Notes under the pieces: model-generated
Seen by the model: the letters and a program-made list of their open reading frames with translations, nothing else
Databases searched by the model: none
Told to the model about the DNA's origin: nothing
Translations under genes and position numbers: made by a program
Assembly (NCBI GenBank): GCA_005885165.1
Contig: VAXR01000042.1
Span: 1-15,455, forward strand
From: Actinomycetota bacterium
Lineage (GTDB): Bacteria; Actinomycetota; Thermoleophilia; Solirubrobacterales; Thermoleophilaceae
Length of the DNA: 15,455 nt
Reading direction: 5' to 3'
Part shown: positions 7,264 through 14,048 of the stretch, piece by piece
Layout of the letters: each line of letters starts with the position of its first letter
Numbering within the stretch: the stretch's first letter is position 1

Positions 7264-8538
7264 GTGGCCCTGCAAGTAGTCGAGAAGGCAAGCCTCACCG
7301 ACGTCGGCCGGCAGCGGCAGAGCAACGAGGACTCCTACCTCGAGCGCGCGCCGGTCTTCGCCGTCGCAGACGGAATGGGAGGCGCCCGGGCGGGGGAGGT
7401 CGCCTCCCGGATAGCGGTCGAAGCCTTCGACCAGCAGGACGAGTCCGCTCCGCCGGAGGAGCGCCTCGCCGGGGTCGCGCGCGAGGCCAACCGCCGCATT
7501 TACGAGCGGGCCCAGGGGAACACCGAGCACGCCGGCATGGGCACGACGCTCACCGCGGTGATGGTCTCCGGGCGCGACGTGGCGGTCAGCCACGTCGGGG
7601 ACAGCCGGCTCTACCGGCTGCGCGACGGGCGGCTCGAGCGCCTGACGGAGGACCACTCGCTGGTCGAGGAGCTGGTCCGGCAGGGCCGGCTCAGCCCGGA
7701 GGAGGCGGAGAACCACCCGCAGCGCTCGATCATCACGCGCGCGCTCGGCCCTGAGCCCGACGTCGAGGTGGAGACCTTCACGGATCCCGGACGCGACGGG
7801 GACGTCTACCTGCTCTGCTCCGACGGCCTCTCCGCGATGGTGAGCGAGGACGAGATCGCCGCCATCCTCGAGTCGCGGAGCTCGCTCGAGGACGCCGCGC
7901 GCAAGCTCGTCCAGGCCGCCAACGAGAACGGCGGCAGGGACAACATCACGGTGGTCATGTTCCGGCTCGGGAGCGACGGCGAGCCGTCCGAGGACGCCGG
8001 GGACTCAGGCGACACGAGCGAGCAGGGCACGGTGGCGCTGTCGCCGGAGGAGGCCGACCGCAAGCGCGCCGAGGCCGCGGCGGCGGCCGGCACGATGGCC
8101 CTGGGGCGCGACGAGGCCGAGCGGGCGCGCGCGGCAGCCGGCGAGGAAGCGCCCCGGCGCCAAGTGCGGGTCGTGCCGCCGAGCGTGGCCGAGCGGCGCT
8201 ACGCGCGGCCCCCGCGCTGGCGGGGCGCGCGCCGCGGCGTGGCGGGTGCGCTGGTGCTCGTCGCGGTCGCGGCGGCGATCGTCGGCCTGTACGTGGGAAG
8301 CCGGCAGTTCTACTTCCTGGGGACCGACAGCCGGGGCGTTATGACCCTGTACCGCGGGCTGCCGTACGACCTGCCGCTCGGGATCCACCTGTACACGGAG
8401 GAATACGCGAGCGACGTCCCGGCCTCGTCCATCACGAACCAAAGGCAGCGGAAGGCGCTGCTCGGACACACGCTCCGCTCGCGCTCCGAGGCGGTCAGCC
8501 GCCTGCGCCAGCTCGAGCGAGCGGGAACGCCGCGCTGA
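7264..8538 (+). CDS. pstP: PP2C-family Ser/Thr protein phosphatase, membrane anchored
   Basis: Protein of 424 residues that removes phosphate from phosphothreonine/serine on the kinases and their targets. The catalytic PPM/PP2C domain covers about 5-236 and has SNEDS at 20-24, VADGMGG at 34-40, GDSRLYRL at 112-119, SDGLS at 186-190 and GGRDNITVVM at 223-232. Metal ligands Asp36, Asp187 and Asp226 are present. Residues about 237-322 form a charged cytoplasmic linker with an imperfect duplication (GTVALSPEEADRKRAEA at 255-271 and GTMALGRDEAERARAA at 276-291). One membrane helix at about 325-344 is followed by an 80-residue extracellular tail, as in mycobacterial PstP. The stop overlaps the rodA start as TGATG. 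Mn-dependent activity against the three neighbouring kinases is expected from the family, not shown here. Confidence 0.97.
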   Translation: MALQVVEKASLTDVGRQRQSNEDSYLERAPVFAVADGMGGARAGEVASRIAVEAFDQQDESAPPEERLAGVAREANRRIYERAQGNTEHAGMGTTLTAVMVSGRDVAVSHVGDSRLYRLRDGRLERLTEDHSLVEELVRQGRLSPEEAENHPQRSIITRALGPEPDVEVETFTDPGRDGDVYLLCSDGLSAMVSEDEIAAILESRSSLEDAARKLVQAANENGGRDNITVVMFRLGSDGEPSEDAGDSGDTSEQGTVALSPEEADRKRAEAAAAAGTMALGRDEAERARAAAGEEAPRRQVRVVPPSVAERRYARPPRWRGARRGVAGALVLVAVAAAIVGLYVGSRQFYFLGTDSRGVMTLYRGLPYDLPLGIHLYTEEYASDVPASSITNQRQRKALLGHTLRSRSEAVSRLRQLERAGTPR

Positions 8539-9839
8539 TGTCGGCCCGCAACCGCGAGCTGTTCGGCCTCCTGCCCGTCTCGCTGCTCGTGACCGCCGGC
8601 TTCACGGCGGTCCTGATCACGCGCTCGCGAGACATCAACAAGGTGACGATCACCTACGGGGCGATCTTCCTCGGCGCCTGCGTGTTCGGGCACATCTTCA
8701 TTCGCGCGCGGCTGCCGGACGCGGACCCGTACCTGTTTCCGCTCTGCGCCCTGCTGGCGGCCTTCGGCCTCGTCGAGATCTACCGGATCTCGCCGCACCG
8801 CGCACTGGGTCAGGCCGTGTGGTTCGGGATCGGGCTGGCGCTGTTCTGCGCCACGATCCTGTTCCTCCGCGATCTCCGGAGCCTCGAGCGCTACCGCTAC
8901 ACGATCGCCGCCGTCGGAATCGGGATCCTCCTCGCGCCGCGCCTGCCGGGGGTCGGCCGGGTGACGAACGGCGCCTACCTGGGCGTCGGGATCGGCCCGG
9001 TGCAGTTCCAGCCGACCGAGTTCTCGAAGCTCGCGATCATCATCTTCCTCGCGAGCTACCTGTCGGAGACGCGCGACGTGCTGGTGCGCGGGCGGTTACT
9101 CAGGCTCTCGCTGAAGCACTTCGGGCCCATGCTCGTGGTCTGGGTGCTGGCGATGCTCATGCTCGTCGTGATCCGCGACCTCGGCAGCGCGATCATGTTC
9201 TTCGGCGGCTTCCTCGCGCTTCTCTACGTGGCCACGTCGCGTATGTCGCTCGTCCTGGCGGGCACGGCGCTGTTCGCCGGCGGGGCGGCGTACCTCGCGC
9301 AGCACGTGCCGCACGTCCACGACCGCGTGGAGTCCTGGCTTCACCCGTTCAAGCCGAGCCTCGTGGACGGCAAGGCCTACCAGGTCGCGCAGGGCGTGTT
9401 CGCGCAGGCCGACGGCGGCCTCTTCGGCCGCGGGTTCGGGCAGTCGCTGCTCGAGATCACGAAGGGCCATCCGATCATCCCCGCCGCCCACACCGACCTC
9501 ATCTTCGCCGTGATCGTCAACGAGCTCGGGCTCTTCGGCGGCGCCGCGATCATCGTGATCGCGCTGATCTTCGTGGCGCGCGGGTTCAAGACCGCCACAC
9601 TCGCCACCGACGGCTTCGCGAAGCTTCTCGCCACGGGCCTGACCGCGGTGTTCGCGCTCCAGGTCTTCGTGATCGTGGGCGGCGTGACCCGCGTGATCCC
9701 GCTCACGGGCGTCACGCTCCCGTTCGTGTCCTACGGCGGCAGCTCGCTGGTCGCGAACTTCATCCTGCTGGCGCTGCTCCTGATGGTCTCCGACAGGGCC
9801 CGGCGCGATCCGGCGGCGGCCCGGGGAGGCCTGGTTTGA
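8538..9839 (+). CDS. rodA: RodA: SEDS-family peptidoglycan glycosyltransferase
   Basis: Polytopic inner-membrane enzyme of 433 residues that polymerises lipid II glycan strands, working with its partner transpeptidase. Around ten or more hydrophobic helices are visible. Family motifs are GVGIGPVQFQPTEFSKL at 149-165, HPIIPAAHTDLIFAVI near 311-326 and PLTGVTLPFVSYGGSS near the C-terminus. Asp320 in the HTD segment corresponds to the essential SEDS aspartate. The FtsW/RodA/SpoVE family cannot be split reliably by sequence alone; RodA is chosen because it is paired with PbpA in the conserved growth operon. It starts with ATG overlapping the pstP stop by one base and ends overlapping pbpA by 4 nt, so RodA and PbpA are probably made in matched amounts. 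Confidence 0.96.
   Translation: MSARNRELFGLLPVSLLVTAGFTAVLITRSRDINKVTITYGAIFLGACVFGHIFIRARLPDADPYLFPLCALLAAFGLVEIYRISPHRALGQAVWFGIGLALFCATILFLRDLRSLERYRYTIAAVGIGILLAPRLPGVGRVTNGAYLGVGIGPVQFQPTEFSKLAIIIFLASYLSETRDVLVRGRLLRLSLKHFGPMLVVWVLAMLMLVVIRDLGSAIMFFGGFLALLYVATSRMSLVLAGTALFAGGAAYLAQHVPHVHDRVESWLHPFKPSLVDGKAYQVAQGVFAQADGGLFGRGFGQSLLEITKGHPIIPAAHTDLIFAVIVNELGLFGGAAIIVIALIFVARGFKTATLATDGFAKLLATGLTAVFALQVFVIVGGVTRVIPLTGVTLPFVSYGGSSLVANFILLALLLMVSDRARRDPAAARGGLV
9825..9829 (+). promoter_or_regulatory. Ribosome binding site deciding the TTG start of pbpA
   Basis: GGAGG within the last codons of rodA, 6 nt before TTG 9836. It decides for this rare start: the same reading frame is open far upstream, without any family homology in that part. 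Confidence 0.7.
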
Positions 9840-11263
9840 ACCGCCAGATCGGCAGGCTGTTCGGCTTCTTCGTGCTGCTGTTCGCGGTGCTGATCGCGGC
9901 GACCTCGTGGTCGAGCGTGCTCGGTGCGAGGGGCCTCCAGGACAACCCGCACAACCGCCGCCCGCTGCTCCAGGCCGAGCGCATCCCGCGCGGGCTGATC
10001 CTGGCCCGCGACGGCACGAAGCTCGCGATCAACCACCGCGTCGGCGGCGGCGAGACGCTCCGCTACTTCCGCAGCTACCCGACCGGGTCGCTGTTCTCGC
10101 ACGCGGTGGGCTACTCGTTCGTCTCGCGCGGCGACGCCGGCCTCGAGAAGTCGTTCAACCGCGAGCTGACCGGCCAGGAGAACGAGTTCAAGTCGCTGGT
10201 CGACCAGCTCGGCGGCGGGACCAAGGACGGCGACGACCTCCACACGACGCTAGATCCGAACGCCCAGCGGACGGCCATCTCCGCCCTCGGAGGGCAGCGC
10301 GGGTCGATCGTCGCGCTCGATCCCTCCAGCGGGGCCATCCGGGTGATGTACAGCTATCCGAACTACGACCCCAACCAGATCCCGAACCACTATCAGCAGC
10401 TCAACAGCGACCCCTCGTCACCGCTGTTCAACCGCGCCACCCAGGCCCGCTACCCGCCGGGCTCGTCGTTCAAGGTGGTGACCGCCGCGGCGGCGCTCGA
10501 CAGCCACCGCTACACGCCGGACTCGCTGATCAGCGGGCAGAACAACAAGATCATCAGCGGCGTGCCGCTGCAGAACGACGGCGGCGCCAACTTCGGGACG
10601 ATCTCGCTGACCGACGGCCTCACGCACTCCGTCAACACGGTCTTCGGCGAGGTGGGGGAGAAGCTCGGGAAGGACACGATGTACAAGTACATGAGCCGCT
10701 TCGGGTTCGGCTCCCGGCTCGGACTCGACCTGCCGAGCGGCGAGATCACCCCGAGCGGCGTGTTCAAGGGACAGCGGCTGCTCGGGTCGGGCGACGCCGT
10801 GGACATCGGGCGCGTGGCGATCGGCCAGGAGCGCCTCCAGGTCACCCCGCTCCAGATGGCGCTGGTCGCGGCGGCGGTTGGGAACGGCGGCACCCTGATG
10901 GAGCCGCGGCTCGTCGATCGCGTGGTCGCCTCCGACGGGACCGTGCGCGAGACCTTCAACCCGAAGGTTCGCTCGCAGGTCATGAGCGGCGGCTCGGCGT
11001 CCGCGCTCGCCCAGATGATGAGCAAGGTGGTTCAGGAGGGGACGGGTACCGCGAGCGCGCTGTCGGGGATCCAGGTGGCCGGCAAGACCGGTACGGCCGA
11101 GGTCGCCGGCGGCACGTCGAACCAGGCGTGGTTCATCGCGTTCGCGCCGGTCGACCACCCGCGCGTTGCGATCGCGGCCACGGTCGAGCGCACCTCGGGC
11201 CAGGGCGGCACGGTGGCAGCGCCGATCGCGAAGCAGGTGATGGAGACGCTGCTCCATGGCTGA
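9836..11263 (+). CDS. pbpA: PbpA: class B penicillin-binding protein (transpeptidase)
   Basis: Peptidoglycan D,D-transpeptidase of 475 residues that cross-links strands made by RodA. A membrane anchor lies at about 9-25 (FGFFVLLFAVLIAATSW), followed by a pedestal domain (about 35-140). The transpeptidase domain holds the three active-site motifs: Ser210-Ser-Phe-Lys213 (SxxK), Ser265-Val-Asn267 (SxN) and Lys417-Thr-Gly419 (KTG). Size and layout match mycobacterial PbpA; no PASTA repeat is attached. Start TTG is chosen because a GGAGG lies 6 nt upstream, it gives the expected N-terminus (MNRQIGRLF), and it overlaps the rodA stop as TTGA. The frame extending back to 8819 is a shadow inside rodA. 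Its stop lies 8 nt inside pknB. It is the expected beta-lactam target of this elongation complex. Confidence 0.96.
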   Translation: MNRQIGRLFGFFVLLFAVLIAATSWSSVLGARGLQDNPHNRRPLLQAERIPRGLILARDGTKLAINHRVGGGETLRYFRSYPTGSLFSHAVGYSFVSRGDAGLEKSFNRELTGQENEFKSLVDQLGGGTKDGDDLHTTLDPNAQRTAISALGGQRGSIVALDPSSGAIRVMYSYPNYDPNQIPNHYQQLNSDPSSPLFNRATQARYPPGSSFKVVTAAAALDSHRYTPDSLISGQNNKIISGVPLQNDGGANFGTISLTDGLTHSVNTVFGEVGEKLGKDTMYKYMSRFGFGSRLGLDLPSGEITPSGVFKGQRLLGSGDAVDIGRVAIGQERLQVTPLQMALVAAAVGNGGTLMEPRLVDRVVASDGTVRETFNPKVRSQVMSGGSASALAQMMSKVVQEGTGTASALSGIQVAGKTGTAEVAGGTSNQAWFIAFAPVDHPRVAIAATVERTSGQGGTVAAPIAKQVMETLLHG

Positions 11264-13079
11264 GGTAGCCGACGGCAGTGTCGTCGACGCGCGCTACAGC
11301 GTCCGCGGCCGGATCGGCTCGGGCGGGATGGCGGACGTCTACCTGGCCGACGACGAGCACCTCGGCCGGCAGGTGGCGCTGAAGGTCCTGCACCGGCGCT
11401 TCGCGCGCGACCAGCAGTTCGTGGAGCGCTTCCGCCGCGAGGCCTCGGCCGCTGCGGGGCTCCAGCACCCGAACGTCGTCTCGGTCTACGACCGCGGCGA
11501 GCACGACGGCACCTACTACATCGCGATGGAGAACCTGCCCGGGCGGACGCTGCGCGAGCTGCTGCGCCAGGAGGCGCCGCTCAGCCAGGAGCGGGCGATC
11601 AACTTCGGGATCCAGATCCTGAACGCCGCCGGCTTCGCGCACAAGCGCGGCGTGGTCCATCGCGACTTCAAGCCCCACAACGTGATCGTGGCCGTCGACG
11701 ACAGCCTCAAGGTCACGGACTTCGGGATCGCGCGCGCTGGCGCCTCCGAGATGACGGAGACCGGGTCGATCATGGGCACGGCGCAGTACCTCTCGCCGGA
11801 GCAGGCGCAGGGCAAGCCGGTCGACCACCGGTCGGACCTCTACTCGATCGGGATCATGCTGTACGAGATGCTCGCCGGCCGCGTTCCCTTCACGGGGGAC
11901 AGCGCGGTGGCGATCGCGCTCAAGCATGTGAACGACGTGCCGCAGCCGCTCAGCCAGCTGCGGCCGGACATCCACCCCGTCCTGGAGGCCGCGGTGATGC
12001 GGGCGATCGCGAAGGATCCCGCGCACCGCTACCAGAGCGCGGACGAGTTCATCGCGGCACTCGAGGAAGCGCGCAGCGCGATCCGCGCGGGCGGTGGCGG
12101 CTACACGGAGGGGTGGGCGCCGGTCGCGCCGCCGGAGGAGGAGGGACGCAAGCGCTGGCCGTGGCTCGTCCTGCTGCTGTTTCTCCTGCTCGGCGGAGCT
12201 GCGCTCGCGTACCTGCTGACGCGACCGGACCAGGTGAAGGTGCCGAACGAGGTGGGCCGCGAGGCACCGCAGGCGGCCGCGCAGCTCGTCAACGTCGGCC
12301 TGCGGCCGGAGATCGTGCGGGTGAAGAGCTTCCGCCCGATCGGGATCGTCGTCTCCCAGGATCCGACGGCTGGGAAGACCGTCGAGAAGTCGTCCACGGT
12401 CAAGCTGAGGGTGTCCAACGGGCCTGGCCTGACGAGCGTCCCGGACGTGACGGGGAAGCCGCTCGACCAGGCGATCAAGATCCTCAAGAAACAGGGCCTG
12501 TTCGCGAACACCTCGTTCGAGCACAGCTCGGACGTCAGTCGTGGCCTCGTGATCTCGACGACGCCGGTCGCGCTGAGCCAGGTGCCGGTGGGGTCGCGGG
12601 TCCAGGTGGTCGTTAGCTCCGGGCCGGAGCTCGTGGCCGTCCCCGACGTGGTCGGCAAGCAGGAGAGCGTGGCCAGATCGACGCTCGAGGACGCCGGCTT
12701 CAAGGTCTCCTCGGTCAAGCAGGACTCGACGCAGCCGAAGGGCCAGGTGATCTCCGAGAGCCCGAGCGCCGGCGTGAAGGTGGCGAAGGGGACGCGTGTG
12801 ACGATCAACGTCTCCCGCGGGACGCCGCAGGTGAGCGTGCCCGACGTGACCGGCAAGTCCACCGCTGATGCGACGAACGCGCTCAAGGCGGCTGGCTTCT
12901 CGGTCACGGTGACCGAGATCTCGGGCAATGCGAGCGAGGCCGGGAAGGTGATCCGGCAGAGCCCGAGCGGCGGGTCCAAGGAGAACAAGGGCTCGAACGT
13001 CACGATCTTCGTAGGCAAGAAGGGGAAGAAGAAGGGCAAGAAGAACGGCGGCGGCACCACGACGCCCACGGGCCCGTGA
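11256..13079 (+). CDS. pknB: PknB: transmembrane Ser/Thr kinase with four PASTA domains
   Basis: Receptor kinase of 607 residues. The kinase domain (about 14-275) has glycine loop GSGGMADVY 21-29, Lys43, HRDFKPHN 135-142 (Asp137), DFG 155-157 and SPEQ 180-183. Activation-loop Thr167 and Thr169 align with the autophosphorylated pair of mycobacterial PknB. A juxtamembrane linker (276-302), helix 303-322 and four PASTA repeats follow at about 327-389, 391-456, 459-522 and 525-588. PASTA domains bind muropeptides or lipid II, coupling wall state to signalling. HRDFKPHN differs from the usual HRD(V/I/L)KPxN, but catalytic Asp, Lys and Asn are kept. The tail (588-607) is Lys/Gly then Thr-rich. ATG is 8 nt inside pbpA with GGAG at 11242-11245; the stop overlaps ddl as GTGA. 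A neighbouring pknA is missing. Confidence 0.97.
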   Translation: MAEVADGSVVDARYSVRGRIGSGGMADVYLADDEHLGRQVALKVLHRRFARDQQFVERFRREASAAAGLQHPNVVSVYDRGEHDGTYYIAMENLPGRTLRELLRQEAPLSQERAINFGIQILNAAGFAHKRGVVHRDFKPHNVIVAVDDSLKVTDFGIARAGASEMTETGSIMGTAQYLSPEQAQGKPVDHRSDLYSIGIMLYEMLAGRVPFTGDSAVAIALKHVNDVPQPLSQLRPDIHPVLEAAVMRAIAKDPAHRYQSADEFIAALEEARSAIRAGGGGYTEGWAPVAPPEEEGRKRWPWLVLLLFLLLGGAALAYLLTRPDQVKVPNEVGREAPQAAAQLVNVGLRPEIVRVKSFRPIGIVVSQDPTAGKTVEKSSTVKLRVSNGPGLTSVPDVTGKPLDQAIKILKKQGLFANTSFEHSSDVSRGLVISTTPVALSQVPVGSRVQVVVSSGPELVAVPDVVGKQESVARSTLEDAGFKVSSVKQDSTQPKGQVISESPSAGVKVAKGTRVTINVSRGTPQVSVPDVTGKSTADATNALKAAGFSVTVTEISGNASEAGKVIRQSPSGGSKENKGSNVTIFVGKKGKKKGKKNGGGTTTPTGP

Positions 13080-14038
13080 GGGTCGCCGTCCTGGCGGGCG
13101 GCCGGTCCAGCGAGCACGACATCTCGCTGGCGTCGGCGGCCGCGGTGCGGAGCGGCCTGGAGGCGGCCGGCCACGAGGCGCTCGACGTGCGGCTGGCGCG
13201 CGACGGCGGTTGGAGCCACGACGGGCCCGTCGCGGTCGAGCCGGGCGGCGGCCTGCTGGGCGCGGACGTCGTGTTCCCCGTGCTCCACGGTCCGTTCGGC
13301 GAGGACGGGACCGTGCAGGGGCTCCTCGAGGTGGCGGACGTCCCGTACGTGGGCGCCGGCGTGCTCGCGTCGGCGCTCTGCATGGACAAGGTCACGTTCA
13401 AGGACCTCATGGGGCACGCCGGCGTCCCGCAGGTCGACTACGCGGGGCTGCGGGAGGGCGACGATCGCTCCGAGCTCGAGCGGCTCGGGCTGCCGGTGTT
13501 CGTCAAGCCGTCGCGGCTCGGGTCGTCGGTCGGGATCTCGAAGGTCGAGTCCGCCGGCGACCTCGACGCCGCGCTCGCGGACGCCTTCCGGCACGACCCG
13601 CTGGTGATCGTCGAGGCGATGTCCGACGGGCTGGAGGTCGAATGCTCGATAATCGGGAACGAGACGCCGGAGGCGTCGGAGCCCGGCCAGATCGTCGTGG
13701 ACGCGGACTGGTACGACTACGAGGCCAAGTACGAGCCCGGAGGAATGGAGCTGGTGGTCCCCGCCCCGATCGACCCCGAGGTCCGGGAACGTGTGCGTGA
13801 GCTGGCCACCGAGGTGTTCACGCGCGTCGGCTGCGCCGGGCTGGCCCGCGTTGACTTCTTCGTGGAGGACGGCGACGTGGTACTGGTCAACGAGCTCAAC
13901 ACGATGCCCGGCTTCACCGAGACGAGCGTCTTCCCGAAGCTGTGGGAGGCCAGCGGCGTGCCCTTCCCGGAGCTGATCGACAGGCTCGTCGCCCTCGCGC
14001 TTGAGCGGCACGAGGCCGAGCGCCGGTACCGGTTCTGA
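13076..14038 (+). CDS. ddl: D-alanine--D-alanine ligase
   Basis: ATP-dependent cytoplasmic enzyme of 320 residues that joins two D-alanines for the peptidoglycan stem peptide. ATP-grasp fold with N-terminal GGRSSEHDISLASA at 8-21 (Glu13 binds the first D-Ala), HGPFGEDGTVQGLLE at 71-85, Lys144 in VKPSRLGSSVGISK at 143-156 (Ser151 on the omega loop side), YDYEAKY at 213-219, and Mg ligands Asp260, Glu273 and Asn275 in NELNTMPGF. It is complete and of usual length. The GTG start overlaps the pknB stop by 4 nt (GTGA) with no strong Shine-Dalgarno, so translation should be coupled to pknB. Ddl is usually in murC/ddlB clusters or alone; here it is the last gene of the growth operon. Its stop lies 10 nt from the stop of the convergent kinase. 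Confidence 0.97.
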   Translation: MRVAVLAGGRSSEHDISLASAAAVRSGLEAAGHEALDVRLARDGGWSHDGPVAVEPGGGLLGADVVFPVLHGPFGEDGTVQGLLEVADVPYVGAGVLASALCMDKVTFKDLMGHAGVPQVDYAGLREGDDRSELERLGLPVFVKPSRLGSSVGISKVESAGDLDAALADAFRHDPLVIVEAMSDGLEVECSIIGNETPEASEPGQIVVDADWYDYEAKYEPGGMELVVPAPIDPEVRERVRELATEVFTRVGCAGLARVDFFVEDGDVVLVNELNTMPGFTETSVFPKLWEASGVPFPELIDRLVALALERHEAERRYRF

Positions 14039-14048
14039 AGGAACGCGG

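Larger units (their letters stand above)
4153..14038 (+). other. Predicted cell-growth and cell-wall phosphosignalling operon (eight genes)
   Basis: Eight plus-strand genes are packed with junctions of +9, +2, +4, -1, -4, -8 and -4 nt. The order fhaA-fhaB-pstP-rodA-pbpA-(pknA)-pknB is the conserved actinobacterial arrangement known from Mycobacterium. Here pknA is absent at its usual place, an extra polytopic kinase precedes fhaA, and ddl is appended. The overlaps imply translational coupling, especially of the RodA-PbpA pair. No terminator or internal promoter was recognised. Confidence 0.8.

Noticed and set aside
8819..9835. Long upstream extension of the pbpA reading frame
   Set aside because: It overlaps rodA out of frame and has composition typical of a shadow frame; the GGAGG plus TTG at 9836 gives the family N-terminus.
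12230..13020. Apparent repeat array with recurring GTCCC/GACGTG units
   Set aside because: It is the divergent PASTA domain repetition seen at protein level (VPDVxGK), not a DNA repeat or CRISPR array; unit DNA sequences differ widely.
12101..14011. Minus-strand open frame of 636 codons opposite pknB and ddl
   Set aside because: No family motif; it is a shadow of the PASTA region and ddl in GC-rich sequence.
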